Below, piece by piece: positions 18,699 through 27,661 of a stretch of 64,000 bases of DNA. The position numbers were made by a program, and so were the translations under genes. Every line of letters starts with the position of its first letter. The first letter of the stretch is position 1. The DNA is taken from NCBI GenBank assembly GCA_901472505.1, contig LR590468.1:3199501-3263500 (forward strand), written 5' to 3'. The stretch is from Proteus vulgaris (GTDB taxonomy: Bacteria > Pseudomonadota > Gammaproteobacteria > Enterobacterales > Enterobacteriaceae). A model generated the notes under the pieces. The model did not search any database. It was not told the origin of the DNA and was given only the letters and a program-made list of their open reading frames with translations.

Positions 18699-19532
18699 TT
18701 ATTCGTAGTAAGTAAATTCGTTATGAAGCACAGCTTTACTGTAATTAATCATTTCATCATCAAATTTTATAGTGCTTTCGAGTTGCTCTTTCGTACAGTT
18801 ATCAAAATCATCCCATTCAAGGCAGGTAGAGATAAAAGCTTTATCTTCACCATTCATTCCTTTTATATAGTTTGCTTGTTTAATAACTTTCCCTTGATCG
18901 TCATAATGGTACTCAACGTTTATTTTTTCATCTTCTTTTACTAAACGTAGTCTTCCTTGTGGATCATAAGTATATTCTGTTGTAAAAAACTCGTCGGAAG
19001 AGGTTGAAGAGTGTGCAATCTCTTTAACAATACGCCCTTCTTTATAGCCGAATTGGCTAGTGAGTGTATCTATTAATTCGCCATCATTAGCGTAGTATTG
19101 AGTGATCTTTTTATTGAGTCGATTTTGCTGATCTTTACTATAGGTTTCCTGCATATATATAGAATGCGAACCATAGGCATTTTTTAGTTGGAATTGATAC
19201 CGAATAACGAAAGGATTATCAGGAGTTGTTCTTATTAAATTAGTTTCTACGTTGCCTTCAATGTATTCTTGCATTGATGTGCTATCTTTCAGCAAGTTTC
19301 CACATTCATCAAGCTGAATTTCGCCCTTAAATGCTTTAAAACGACCATCATTGGGTAACGTGCTTGTCATCATGACTGACTTTACCGGACCATTAAAGGA
19401 AGTGAGTAACATAATTTGCGTATTAGCAATATTTTGTTGTTTTTCAGCATCCGTACATTGAGTTGAAGTTGCGATAGCTGAAAATGAGGAGAATGCATAT
19501 AGTGAAAGGGTTAGGAGTAATTGTGATTTCAT
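18699..19532 (-). CDS. Exported YnfC-like protein, paralogue 3 (most divergent)
   Basis: About 277 residues with a signal peptide (MKSQLLLTLSLYAFSSFSAIA). Keeps the family marks: FNGPVKSVMMTSTLPNDGRFK, KGEIQLDECGNLLKD, YANDGELID, YDPQGRLRLVK, YDDQGKVIKQ, CLEWDDFDNC and an aromatic C-terminus (HNEFTYYE). It is clearly more distant from paralogues 1 and 2 and lacks their shared upstream block, so it is probably the older copy. Start chosen at MKSQ with GGAC about 10 nt upstream; a frame extending 8 codons runs into the neighbouring repeat element. Predicted periplasmic; function unknown. Confidence 0.7.
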   Translation of the reverse strand: MKSQLLLTLSLYAFSSFSAIATSTQCTDAEKQQNIANTQIMLLTSFNGPVKSVMMTSTLPNDGRFKAFKGEIQLDECGNLLKDSTSMQEYIEGNVETNLIRTTPDNPFVIRYQFQLKNAYGSHSIYMQETYSKDQQNRLNKKITQYYANDGELIDTLTSQFGYKEGRIVKEIAHSSTSSDEFFTTEYTYDPQGRLRLVKEDEKINVEYHYDDQGKVIKQANYIKGMNGEDKAFISTCLEWDDFDNCTKEQLESTIKFDDEMINYSKAVLHNEFTYYE

Positions 19533-19554
19533 AAGACCGTCCATGTATATACTC

Positions 19555-19746
19555 ATTATACTTCAAGCCACAGCGTTACTCGTCATACTTCAAGTTGCTG
19601 TAGCGTTATTGCTACGTTCATTCACACTAGTTGCATATTATATATGCCCTTAGTGACTCATTCACTTGTCATCTGGCTACATCTTAGTGCCTATTTGTAT
19701 GCATTTAAGTTGTCGCCTGGCTGTATCTTGAATTATTTAGAGTATA
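19555..19746. repeat. Intergenic inverted-repeat element
   Basis: About 190 nt with inverted ends: TTATACTTCAAG at the left and CTTGAATTATTTAGAGTATAA at the right. An internal second copy of the left end (CATACTTCAAGTTGCTGTAGCG, from 19580) is present, together with pairs such as GTCATCTGGCTACATCTT and GTCGCCTGGCTGTATCTT. It contains no ORF. The ends look like those of a dispersed non-coding palindromic element that I recall from several Enterobacterales genomes; a genome-wide copy count is needed to confirm it. Confidence 0.6.
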
Positions 19747-19879
19747 AGTAGTGTATAAATATAGGCTCAGTATAGGTAATTGGTTTACTAAATAGTATAG
19801 ATAAAATCCTATATGATTAACTGATATAAAAGGAAAAAAATATTTTGGTACGATCAGAGCGACTTTTTGGAGCATTAAG

Positions 19880-20323
19880 ATGTCAAACGTGTTTTCTTTT
19901 ACGACAGATACGGCAACGCTAGCTATTTTTGATTTACAAGCGATCCAGCATCGAAAATCAGATACTGCAGATTGGTGGAGTATATTGGATGATGAGATAG
20001 GTGAAATGAATAAAGGCAATATTGCCTTTATTGGTCTAGGTTGTGATGGTTTCTACACAATCAATTTATGCGACAACATTGAAGAAGCGGATGTGAAGAT
20101 AAATATAAGTTGTCCTTCAGGGCGCTTATTTATAGGGGCAGGAGAAGACACAACGGGCGGTGATTTAGAGCCAGATGCTCCTGAATATCGTTCTGGTGAG
20201 GTTATTTTTTTACCAACAGGTAATTATGAGATTTCGGTAAAAAAGAAAGATGATAATTTATTAATTGCTTTTAATAAAAGTAAAATAGGTATTAATTTAT
20301 TTAAGAGCACACTTCGTATCTAA
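19880..20323 (+). CDS. Uncharacterised small soluble protein
   Basis: 147-residue protein with no signal peptide or membrane segment, acidic in the middle and beta-rich by eye (FIGLGCDGFYTINLCD, GRLFIGAGEDTTGG, EVIFLPTGNYEISVKKKDDN). GGAG lies 7 nt before the ATG, so it is probably translated. I do not recognise the family. It stands alone between the inverted-repeat element and tRNA-Lys, a typical place for accessory genes, and could be an immunity-type or contact-response protein, but nothing in the sequence shows this. Confidence 0.65.
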   Translation: MSNVFSFTTDTATLAIFDLQAIQHRKSDTADWWSILDDEIGEMNKGNIAFIGLGCDGFYTINLCDNIEEADVKINISCPSGRLFIGAGEDTTGGDLEPDAPEYRSGEVIFLPTGNYEISVKKKDDNLLIAFNKSKIGINLFKSTLRI

Positions 20324-20502
20324 TCGATAGCGTTAATGACTATTAATGAATGACAGGTTAGATGAATATTTTATATTCTTATTCTGTGTTTTTTAAACAA
20401 CTGTGCGAATTATAAGCAAAGTTGTAATTAGATATCATTGTAATTCTAATGCAAAAAGTAAAACTAAAAAATAGCCATTTTGTCGCCACTTTCTTCTAGA
20501 TA

Positions 20503-20529
20503 CAAAAAAGCCACTTATTTCTAAGTGGC
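20503..20529 (-). terminator. Terminator downstream of tRNA-Lys
   Basis: On the minus strand GCCACTTA-GAAA-TAAGTGGC followed by TTTTTTG, about 30 nt past the 3' end of the tRNA. Confidence 0.85.
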
Positions 20530-20557
20530 ATAAATGTCTGATTTATCAGCTTAAATT

Positions 20558-20633
20558 TGGTGGGTTGTGGGAGGCTCGAACTCCCGACCAATTGATTAAG
20601 AGTCAACTGCTCTACCGACTGAGCTAACAACCC
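20558..20633 (-). tRNA. tRNA-Lys (anticodon CUU)
   Basis: 76 nt including encoded CCA. Acceptor stem GGGTTGT/ACAACCC with discriminator A, D-arm AGCTCAGTCGGTAGAGC, anticodon arm with loop CTCTTAA giving anticodon CUU (reads AAG, lysine), and T-arm GGGAGTTCGAGCCTCCC. E. coli has only the UUU isoacceptor; CUU is found in some relatives. Confidence 0.95.
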
Positions 20634-20892
20634 GATGCGCAGATTATTCTCCTCTAAAAAGCGATGGTCAAGCTCTTATTTTAATTTTTTTTCAAATGGA
20701 TAAAATATCGCCAAGTAAATTAAAGAAAGGATCTTATCTGGTTATCAAAGCATCATTCATTTTACTAAAAGTGATCTTTTCATTACTTATACTGAGATTT
20801 GTGTCACAATAATTTCGCAAACACATTGCCACGTCAAAAAATAAAATAGTGGCAAAACAACATCAAAAATATGAACACATTTCAGGTATGGT

Positions 20893-22305
20893 ATGGAAGA
20901 GCAAACAGAAATTTCTCCTCCCGCTAGAGTGAAAAATGCCACTCTACAACGCGGGCTAACAAATCGTCATATTCAATTAATTGCTATTGGTGGAGCTATT
21001 GGTACTGGTCTATTTATGGGATCAGGGAAAACCATTTCATTAGCAGGGCCATCAATTATTTTTGTCTATATGATAATCGGCTTTGTCTTGTTCTTTGTCA
21101 TGAGAGCGATGGGAGAGTTATTATTATCAAATTTAGAATATAAGTCATTTAGTGATTTTGCTGGTGATTTATTAGGGCCTTGGGCTGGTTTTTTTGTTGG
21201 TTGGACTTATTGGTTTTGTTGGGTCATTACAGGGATTGCCGATATTGTTGCCATAACGTCTTATATTAGCTATTGGGCACCGAATTTTCCTGAATGGGGA
21301 ACATCTTTTATTTGTGTGCTGACACTGCTTATTTTGAACTTAGCGACAGTAAAATTATTTGGGGAAATGGAATTTTGGTTCTCCATGATAAAAATAACAG
21401 CAATTGTTTCTTTGATTGTTGTGGGGATTGTTCTTATCAGTATTGGGTTTGAATCGCCAGCAGGGCACACAGCCGCGTTACAGAATATCTGGAATGATGG
21501 GGGGATGTTCCCCAAAGGGTTAAGTGGTTTTTTTGCGGGTTTCCAAATTGCTATTTTTGCTTTTGTCGGAATAGAGTTGGTAGGAACCGCTGCCGCTGAA
21601 ACGCGTAATCCAGAAAAATCGTTGCCTAAAGCGATTAATGCTATTCCTATTCGTATTATTACTTTTTACGTATTGGCCTTAGCAATTATTATGTCGGTGA
21701 CACCATGGCGCTCAATTTTGGCTGATAAAAGCCCATTTGTTGAACTGTTTGTTATGATAGGAATACCAGCCGCGGCAAGTTTGGTGAACTTTGTCGTATT
21801 AACGGCTGCAGCATCTTCTGCTAATAGTGGTATATTTTCCACAAGCCGTATGTTATTCGGTTTATCAAAAGAAGGCGAAGCACCAAAGCAGTTTAGTCAA
21901 TTATCTAAACGGGCTGTACCTGCCAATGGACTGTTATTCACCAGCTTATGTTTATCATGTGGAATTGTATTAATTTACTTTATCCCTGATGTAATGCATG
22001 TATTTACCTTGGTCACGACAGTGTCGGCGTTATTATTTATGTTTATCTGGAGTATGATTTTATGCTCTTATTTAGCGTATCGTAAAAAACGCCCACAACT
22101 GCATGAGAAATCTATTTATAAAATGCCATTGGGTATTATTATGTCATGGCTATGTCTTGCTTTCTTTGTCTTTATGACCGTGCTCTTAGCCTTTGAGCAT
22201 GATACTCGCCAGGCATTAAGTGTGACACCATTGTGGTTTATTGCTCTAGCAATAGGCTATCAATATGTTAAAAAGAACAAACAGAAAAAGAATGTTCAAA
22301 AATAA
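20893..22305 (+). CDS. cycA: D-serine/D-alanine/glycine transporter CycA
   Basis: 470-residue inner-membrane permease of the amino acid-polyamine-organocation family, matching E. coli CycA closely (NRHIQLIAIGGAIGTGLFMG, ELLLSNLEYKSFSDFA, GLSGFFAGFQIAIFAFVGIE, SSANSGIFSTSRMLFGL). About 12 membrane segments. Imports glycine, D-alanine and D-serine by proton symport. The ATG aligns with the family apart from a slightly variable N-terminal tail. Single-gene unit with its own terminator. Intact. Confidence 0.95.
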   Translation: MEEQTEISPPARVKNATLQRGLTNRHIQLIAIGGAIGTGLFMGSGKTISLAGPSIIFVYMIIGFVLFFVMRAMGELLLSNLEYKSFSDFAGDLLGPWAGFFVGWTYWFCWVITGIADIVAITSYISYWAPNFPEWGTSFICVLTLLILNLATVKLFGEMEFWFSMIKITAIVSLIVVGIVLISIGFESPAGHTAALQNIWNDGGMFPKGLSGFFAGFQIAIFAFVGIELVGTAAAETRNPEKSLPKAINAIPIRIITFYVLALAIIMSVTPWRSILADKSPFVELFVMIGIPAAASLVNFVVLTAAASSANSGIFSTSRMLFGLSKEGEAPKQFSQLSKRAVPANGLLFTSLCLSCGIVLIYFIPDVMHVFTLVTTVSALLFMFIWSMILCSYLAYRKKRPQLHEKSIYKMPLGIIMSWLCLAFFVFMTVLLAFEHDTRQALSVTPLWFIALAIGYQYVKKNKQKKNVQK

Positions 22306-22330
22306 CATGTTAATTGCATAATAAAAGAGA

Positions 22331-22362
22331 AAAGCCTTATTTATTTAATAAGGCTTTTTTTT
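22331..22362 (+). terminator. Rho-independent terminator of cycA
   Basis: AAAGCCTTATT pairs with AATAAGGCTTT around TATTT, then TTTTT. 25 nt past the stop. Confidence 0.9.
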
Positions 22363-22594
22363 GTGGATTTTATTATTTATAAAATGGAATAATTTTAAAT
22401 AAAAACATAAAATTTATATTTTAATGACTTATTCATAGCCTTATTTCTTAATTTAATAAGTTAACGGTTTATTATTTATTAAGTGAAAGGATAGACATTA
22501 TTTGTACCTGATAAAATATTTTTAAATTATGTTAACTGCATCCAGCAATTTTTTAAAAATACACTATCCTACAATTAAAATAAAAGGAGGCGGT

Positions 22595-23029
22595 ATGTAT
22601 AAGAATATTTTGGTTCCCATTGATATTGATGAAGATAACCTGATGAACAAAGCAATTCCGTTAGTGGAAGACATTGCAAAAAATGAAGATCCTTATGTTC
22701 ACTTTTTGTATGTACTCCCGAAGCTTCCACAATCTTCTTATTATCGACTAGTTATGAGCGGTGATCAATTAGATCAAGGATGCTTAAAAACGTCAGCTAA
22801 GAAAGAGCTAAAAAAAATTATTGAACGGTTTGATTTACCTGAAGATAGAATGCAAACACATATTTGCATAGGCACACCACGAGATGTCATATTGCAGGTT
22901 GCCGATGAAGTAAACGCAGATTTAATCGTGATTGGTTCGCATAATCCTGAAGATGATTCTTATTATTTAGGTTCAACTGCTGCAGATATTACACGTTATG
23001 CAAAGCGTTCTGTTATGGTAGTAAGATAA
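22595..23029 (+). CDS. UspF-like universal stress protein
   Basis: 144-residue single-domain UspA-superfamily protein close to E. coli UspF. It has the N-terminal beta strand ILVPIDID and the C-terminal nucleotide-binding signature GSHNPEDDSYYLGSTAADI...SVMVVR (G-x2-G-x9-G-[ST]-like), so it probably binds ATP. The start at 22595 is fixed by AAAAGGAGG just upstream; the frame runs 22 codons further back without support. A second UspF-like gene is 1.2 kb downstream in the opposite direction. Role: survival under stress, with adhesion and motility effects in E. coli; exact role here is inference. Confidence 0.85.
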   Translation: MYKNILVPIDIDEDNLMNKAIPLVEDIAKNEDPYVHFLYVLPKLPQSSYYRLVMSGDQLDQGCLKTSAKKELKKIIERFDLPEDRMQTHICIGTPRDVILQVADEVNADLIVIGSHNPEDDSYYLGSTAADITRYAKRSVMVVR

Positions 23030-23221
23030 GTCTAATGTACCTATAAGCGTTAAATAAGAATATTTGTAGGTCTAGTGTTATCGCTGTTATGTTTAGCTAA
23101 CACATAACAGCGATTATGTAACTAGAGATATAAATTAACCATGTTAATCAGCATGTTTTATATTTGGAAAAATTTTCTTAATGACTATAAATGATCTCCT
23201 GATAATAATTAAAAAATCCCT

Positions 23222-24040
23222 ATGTTAAAAATCACTGCATTACTAGAAAACAAATCAATTAATCCTGAACTTAGTCATTACCCAGGTCTGTCATTCTTGT
23301 TGGAAGATGATGAGTATCAAACTAATATTCTCTTTGATACAGGAAAAGATCTAACGTTTATCTCAAACGCAAAAAAAATGGGGATTGACTTAACTACACT
23401 AAAAACAATTGTTGTTTCTCATGGGCATTATGATCACTTCGGTGGCTTAACACACTTACCAGTCGATTTTTTTACTCATAAACCACGAATTGTCGCTCAT
23501 CCTTACCTATTTTCAGTCCGCTATTCAGCGCTTTTTTTAGGTAATAAAAATATTAAATTTAAACGTTTAGCACCTTTATTTGATCGAGCAAAACTTGAAG
23601 CTCAGTTTTCTTTTGAATTAACGCAAACTCCGTTAACAATTGACGAAAAATTTATCTATTCAGGGCAGGTAACTCAACGACAAGTGAATAAACGCTATGG
23701 CGTTATTATTCATGAATCAGGTGAGGAAAATGATTACGTGCTTGATGATAGTTTTCTGGTTTGGCAAGGAAAGAAAGGTTTAGTGCTTATAACCGGTTGT
23801 AGTCATTCTGGTATTGAATCCATTATTGAGCACGCAAAAAAAATAACAGGGAATAGCCAAATTCAAGCGATTGTAGGAGGGCTACATCTGCGTTGTGCAA
23901 CGCCTTTTGCATTACAACGCGCTAAAAAAGCAATAGACAAAAATATTGATGTGTATGGATGTCATTGTACTGGCGTATTAGGGCGAAGATATCTTAATGC
24001 GAAAGATTTTAATGCAGGACAATCTTTATCTTTTGAGTAG
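23222..24040 (+). CDS. Metallo-beta-lactamase fold hydrolase (COG1237 type)
   Basis: 272-residue cytosolic protein with the metallo-beta-lactamase zinc motif SHGHYDHFGGL near residue 62-72. Further candidate ligands are GCSHSGIES (about 198), VGGLHL and YGCHCTG. The arrangement matches COG1237, the family of archaeal 7,8-dihydropterin-6-methyl-4-(beta-D-ribofuranosyl)aminobenzene 5'-phosphate synthase. In bacteria these proteins have no established substrate, so only the fold is claimed. It stands between two UspF-like genes; the left spacer is 192 nt, so an operon is possible but not shown. Confidence 0.8.
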   Translation: MLKITALLENKSINPELSHYPGLSFLLEDDEYQTNILFDTGKDLTFISNAKKMGIDLTTLKTIVVSHGHYDHFGGLTHLPVDFFTHKPRIVAHPYLFSVRYSALFLGNKNIKFKRLAPLFDRAKLEAQFSFELTQTPLTIDEKFIYSGQVTQRQVNKRYGVIIHESGEENDYVLDDSFLVWQGKKGLVLITGCSHSGIESIIEHAKKITGNSQIQAIVGGLHLRCATPFALQRAKKAIDKNIDVYGCHCTGVLGRRYLNAKDFNAGQSLSFE

Positions 24041-24174
24041 AATTAATGTAAATATGGAAATTAAAACAGGTATGAAAATTTTGTTTTTTGAACCATATTT
24101 TAACAAATTAATGCATTGAAACAAAAAAATAAAAGTACTTTTAGTGCTATTTGTAATAAGAATACGCTAATAGC

Positions 24175-24207
24175 TTTGGCAATAATTGATTTAGTATTAT
24201 TGCCAAA
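24175..24207. terminator. Hairpin between convergent MBL and UspF-like genes
   Basis: TTTGGCAATAAT pairs perfectly with ATTATTGCCAAA (12 bp). No strong T-run on either strand, so it may be an imperfect bidirectional terminator. Confidence 0.5.
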
Positions 24208-24227
24208 AGAGAAGCGCGCAAGTGACT

Positions 24228-24674
24228 TTACTTACGAATAACCATCACTGAACGTGAGGTGTTATTGACAATATAATCCGCAGTAGAGCCTAACAATATA
24301 TTACGTTGATTGCGTGAGCTTGAACCTATAATGATAGTGTCAGCATCAATATTTTCAGCTAGCTCTAGAATATTATAGTTGGGTGTGCCAATAACGGCAT
24401 GGCATTGATATTGCTCTTTGGGTAGGTTAAATTGTTGTTTTACACATCGCTCTAATTTCTCAGTTAATAAAATTAAAGCTTGTTGTTTTTTTTCAACGAC
24501 AGAAGGGCTGTCACAATTAAGCCCATAAGCTTCTAAAGAGCGTAAATTAGGCATCACTGTAATAAAATGGAAATAATTTTCTGGTTTTGAACCAAGAAAT
24601 TGAATATCTGCGATCATACGTTGAATTCTGTTATCTTCTAATAAATCAATTGCAACAAGGTATTTGTTAGCCAT
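24228..24674 (-). CDS. UspF-like universal stress protein (divergent copy)
   Basis: 148 residues, UspA superfamily. N-terminus YLVAIDLLEDNRIQRM, C-terminal nucleotide-binding signature IIIGSSSRNQRNILLGSTADY...SVMVIRK. Start chosen at MANKYL (24674), where AAAGG lies 8 nt upstream; five codons further upstream are without support. It is clearly a diverged paralogue of the UspF-like gene at 22.6 kb. The middle (SLEAYGLNCDSPSVVEKKQ) differs strongly, so the two proteins are not a recent duplication. Confidence 0.82.
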   Translation of the reverse strand: MANKYLVAIDLLEDNRIQRMIADIQFLGSKPENYFHFITVMPNLRSLEAYGLNCDSPSVVEKKQQALILLTEKLERCVKQQFNLPKEQYQCHAVIGTPNYNILELAENIDADTIIIGSSSRNQRNILLGSTADYIVNNTSRSVMVIRK

Positions 24675-24910
24675 AGTTTGCCTTTTCAATAAATTAGCGC
24701 TTAAATTAAGTATAAGTAAACAAGCTTATAAGTTGAAATTTAAAAGCAAATATTGCGATTATTGCATCATTATTTGGGGTTTTTAGGCTCTAAAAGATAA
24801 AAAAATGATGTAGTGAATGCATAAATCCTTTAAAATTTATTCGAATTGCCTAATAGGCATTTTTATCATTTTTACACATCATGGAATGATCCCATTAGGT
24901 TATAGTTTAT

Positions 24911-25324
24911 ATGAGAAAATCAAGCGAAGACTTACTGAAATGTATTGCTACCATATTACAGTGGGTGCTTAATATTGGGTTACTTATTTTAGCGATTGTA
25001 TTAGTCAGTTTTCTTATAAAAGAAACGTATGTAATTGCTTCATTATTATTTAATTTAGGTGCCGAAGAGTCCTCTTATCAACTACTCGAAGGTATTTTAA
25101 TCTACTTTCTTTATTTTGAGTTTATTGCACTTATTGTTAAATATTTTTTATCTGGTGGGCATTTTCCACTTAGATATTTTATTTATATCGGTATAACCGC
25201 AATTGTACGTCTAATTATTGTTGAGCATAAAAACTCAGTTGATACGTTAATTCAATCAGGTGCAATTTTACTGTTAGTTATTGCGCTATTTATTGCTAAT
25301 ACTGAAAAACTAAAACGAAGTTGA
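24911..25324 (+). CDS. psiE: Phosphate-starvation-inducible membrane protein PsiE
   Basis: 137-residue inner-membrane protein with four hydrophobic segments, matching E. coli Psi[21 protein letters not shown] and [19 protein letters not shown]. In E. coli the gene is induced by phosphate starvation (PhoB) and cAMP-CRP. I could not pick out a convincing Pho box in the 220-nt upstream spacer. Function remains unknown in the family. Complete, ATG start. Confidence 0.93.
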   Translation: MRKSSEDLLKCIATILQWVLNIGLLILAIVLVSFLIKETYVIASLLFNLGAEESSYQLLEGILIYFLYFEFIALIVKYFLSGGHFPLRYFIYIGITAIVRLIIVEHKNSVDTLIQSGAILLLVIALFIANTEKLKRS

Positions 25325-25468
25325 TCATTTGATAATTATGCTTGCTGAGCGACTTAGCATAGAAAGCGAGACGTAAGGCAAAAAATAAAAATAAGGTTTT
25401 CCGCATGATTGAGAGAGGTATGTTATTATCTTTCTCAATTTTATCCGGGGTTATACAAAAATATTACT

Positions 25469-26284
25469 ATGTCTTATCAATGTCCATTATGTTATCAGGC
25501 ACTTTCTCTTCGGGCACACAGTTGGGTATGTGAAAACAATCATCAATTTGATTGTGCGAAAGAAGGGTATGTGAATTTGCTACCAGTGCAATTTAAACGC
25601 TCGAAAGAGCCGGGTGATAGCGCTGAAATGATAAATGCTCGCCGTGAATTTTTAGATGCAGGCTTTTACCAGCCAATGAGAGATAAAGTGGCTGATTTAG
25701 TACAAACATTATTGTCTGAAAAGAATAGCGTTGTGTTGGATATTGGTTGTGGTGAAGGTTATTACACTAACCAGTTTTATCAAAATTTAAAATTACATAA
25801 TCCTCAAGTTTATGGTTTAGATGTTTCTAAAGTTGCGATTAAATCTGCTGCTAAACGTTATTCATCAATTCATTTTTGTGTAGCATCAAGTCAGCGTTTG
25901 CCTTTTTGTGATGCTTCTTTAAATGCAGTTATTCGTATTTATGCGCCTTGTAATAGTGATGAATTAGCAAGAGTGATTGCACATAATGGTTATATTATTA
26001 CAGTTACACCCGCGCCTCGTCATCTCTATCAATTAAAAGCATTGATATATTCAGACGTACATCTTCATCCATTAAAAGAAGAACATTTTGAGGGATTTAA
26101 TAAAGTATCAGAACATCAAGTTGCTTATATGATGAATTTAAACGGCAAGCAAGCAAGTGATTTATTGCAGATGACGCCTTTTGCATGGCGAGCAAGTGAA
26201 GAAGTAAAAAAACAATTGGCTGACAGTGCACAGGTTGAATGTGAAACAGATTTTTTAATTCGTGTTTACCAACGTCATGCTTAA
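25469..26284 (+). CDS. rlmA: 23S rRNA (guanine-N1)-methyltransferase RlmA
   Basis: 271-residue methyltransferase that makes m1G745 in 23S rRNA. N-terminal zinc-finger of RlmA type: C5, C8, C21 and H25 in CPLC...VCENNH. Then the conserved EGYVNLLPVQFKRSKEPGDS and the SAM-binding motif VLDIGCGEGYYT. The start at 25469 (MSYQCPLC) puts the zinc finger at the N-terminus as in the family; the frame runs 20 codons further back but those codons are not family-like. Intact. Confidence 0.93.
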   Translation: MSYQCPLCYQALSLRAHSWVCENNHQFDCAKEGYVNLLPVQFKRSKEPGDSAEMINARREFLDAGFYQPMRDKVADLVQTLLSEKNSVVLDIGCGEGYYTNQFYQNLKLHNPQVYGLDVSKVAIKSAAKRYSSIHFCVASSQRLPFCDASLNAVIRIYAPCNSDELARVIAHNGYIITVTPAPRHLYQLKALIYSDVHLHPLKEEHFEGFNKVSEHQVAYMMNLNGKQASDLLQMTPFAWRASEEVKKQLADSAQVECETDFLIRVYQRHA

Positions 26285-26318
26285 TAACGAAAAATAACAA
26301 ATATTTTATGATGTAAGT

Positions 26319-26356
26319 AAAAAGCTTAGGCGTAATATTTCAAACCTAAGCTTTTT
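26319..26356. terminator. Bidirectional terminator between rlmA and mntP
   Basis: AAAAAGCTTAGG pairs with CCTAAGCTTTTT, with A/T runs on both sides, between two converging genes. Confidence 0.88.
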
Positions 26357-26379
26357 ATTGGGCTCGATTAGACTGACAC

Positions 26380-26967
26380 TTATTTAGCGTACATAAATAA
26401 TTCAAGATGTTCGAATACAATATTAAAGCCAATAGCAATTAATACGATCCCACCAATAATTTCTGCTTTTTTTCCAAGCACTGGGCCAACATAGCGACCG
26501 ATTAGCATACCCAATGTAGCCATAATCATGGTCATCATACCAATCGTCATTGCAGTATGAACGATATTGACTTGAAGGAACGCTAAACCAACACCAATTG
26601 CCATTGCATCAAGGCTTGTTGCAATACCTGTTGCAATTAAAGACAGTGAGCCGTGGCGTTGTGGTGCATTTTCTTCACAAGGGCACTCATCACCACGTTT
26701 TACGCTTTGATAAATCATACGGCTACCGAGTACAAATAGTAGTCCAAAAGCGACCCAATGATCCCATTGAATAATATATTGGCTAGTATATAAACCTAAC
26801 GCCCAACCAATAACGGGGGTGCTGGCTTCAATAATACCAAATATAAATCCAGTGCGGAGTGCTTCACGAAAACGAGGTTTATGTAATGTGGCACCTTTAC
26901 AGACTGCAACAGCAAATGCGTCCATAGAAAGGGCTAGGGCGAGGATGATAGTAGCATAGAAACTCAT
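26380..26967 (-). CDS. mntP: Manganese efflux pump MntP
   Basis: 195-residue inner-membrane Mn2+ exporter with six membrane segments. Family motifs are [16 protein letters not shown] in helix 1 and [19 protein letters not shown] in helix 4, with their conserved Asp (D16 region and its partner) thought to line the transport path. Start taken at MSFYATI (26967); the frame extends further into the riboswitch, which is non-coding. Expression is almost certainly controlled by the manganese riboswitch in the leader, which turns the gene on at high Mn2+. Confidence 0.95.
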   Translation of the reverse strand: MSFYATIILALALSMDAFAVAVCKGATLHKPRFREALRTGFIFGIIEASTPVIGWALGLYTSQYIIQWDHWVAFGLLFVLGSRMIYQSVKRGDECPCEENAPQRHGSLSLIATGIATSLDAMAIGVGLAFLQVNIVHTAMTIGMMTMIMATLGMLIGRYVGPVLGKKAEIIGGIVLIAIGFNIVFEHLELFMYAK

Positions 26968-27002
26968 AATAAAGCCTCGGTTGGGGTATTTCCATATACA
27001 CA

Positions 27003-27155
27003 CAATTGACCCCCAACCAAAGAAGTACAATTATGTGTCTATGGTCTTGCCAACCGTATTACGGCATCTGCACCACGCTAGATGAAAATAAGCGAGTATG
27101 TTGATACAGATTTCTTAGAATAATAATTCTTATTTTAAGACAGGCTACTCCCCAA
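27003..27155 (-). promoter_or_regulatory. yybP-ykoY manganese riboswitch of mntP
   Basis: Leader RNA on the minus strand. It begins TTGGGGAGTAGCCTG, has a variable arm, then GATGCCGTAATACGG, GGTTGGCAAGACCATAG, and closes with TTGGTTGGGGGTCAA, which pairs with the opening GGGGAGT region. These blocks are the yybP-ykoY signature. It ends about 35 nt before the mntP start. The sequence 27156-27616 upstream is very AT-rich with no gene that I can support. Confidence 0.88.
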
Positions 27156-27616
27156 TGACTTGGTGCAGAAGATAACATATTATTTCTGAAAGGCAACATA
27201 TTATTTATTATATTTTAAAGATGATATTGATAATAATTATCATTATTAAAGGTGACGATTTTAAATATATTAAAATTGTTTTGTTATTGTTAAAAAAAGG
27301 ATAAATATCAATGTGATAAATTATTAACCCTATAATAAACAATGGGTTTAAATTATATTTATGATAAAAAATTAATTTTAAATTAAGATAATACACCTAA
27401 AAATAATAAGCTTTAATTTCTCTAAATATTAAATGGACATTAAATGAATCTATATTTAATACACCTATATTTAATACGTATATTTTATATTTAATAAAAA
27501 TATGAAAATAAAAATTTAGAGTGTAAAAATAGAGGTTATTTGGTTTTAAATATTATTTTTTTTGTTTTTCTTTATTTATAGGTTAAAAGATAAATAAGAA
27601 TAAAATTAATAACCAT

Positions 27617-27646
27617 AAAAAAGCCATTCAAAATGAATGGCTTTTT
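27617..27646 (-). terminator. Rho-independent terminator of sdaA
   Basis: AAAGCCATTC pairs with GAATGGCTTT around AAAAT; T-runs on both strands. 15 nt past the sdaA stop. Confidence 0.9.
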
Positions 27647-27661
27647 GTCGAAAAAGGTTAA

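Noticed and set aside
16262..19532. RHS/polymorphic toxin cluster suggested by YD-like repeats
   Set aside because: Only a few YD hairpins, short exported proteins, no toxin domain or immunity genes; YnfC-like plan fits better.
27208..27396. 62-codon minus-strand ORF upstream of the riboswitch
   Set aside because: Only Ile/Leu/Tyr/Asn from AT-rich sequence, no ribosome site.
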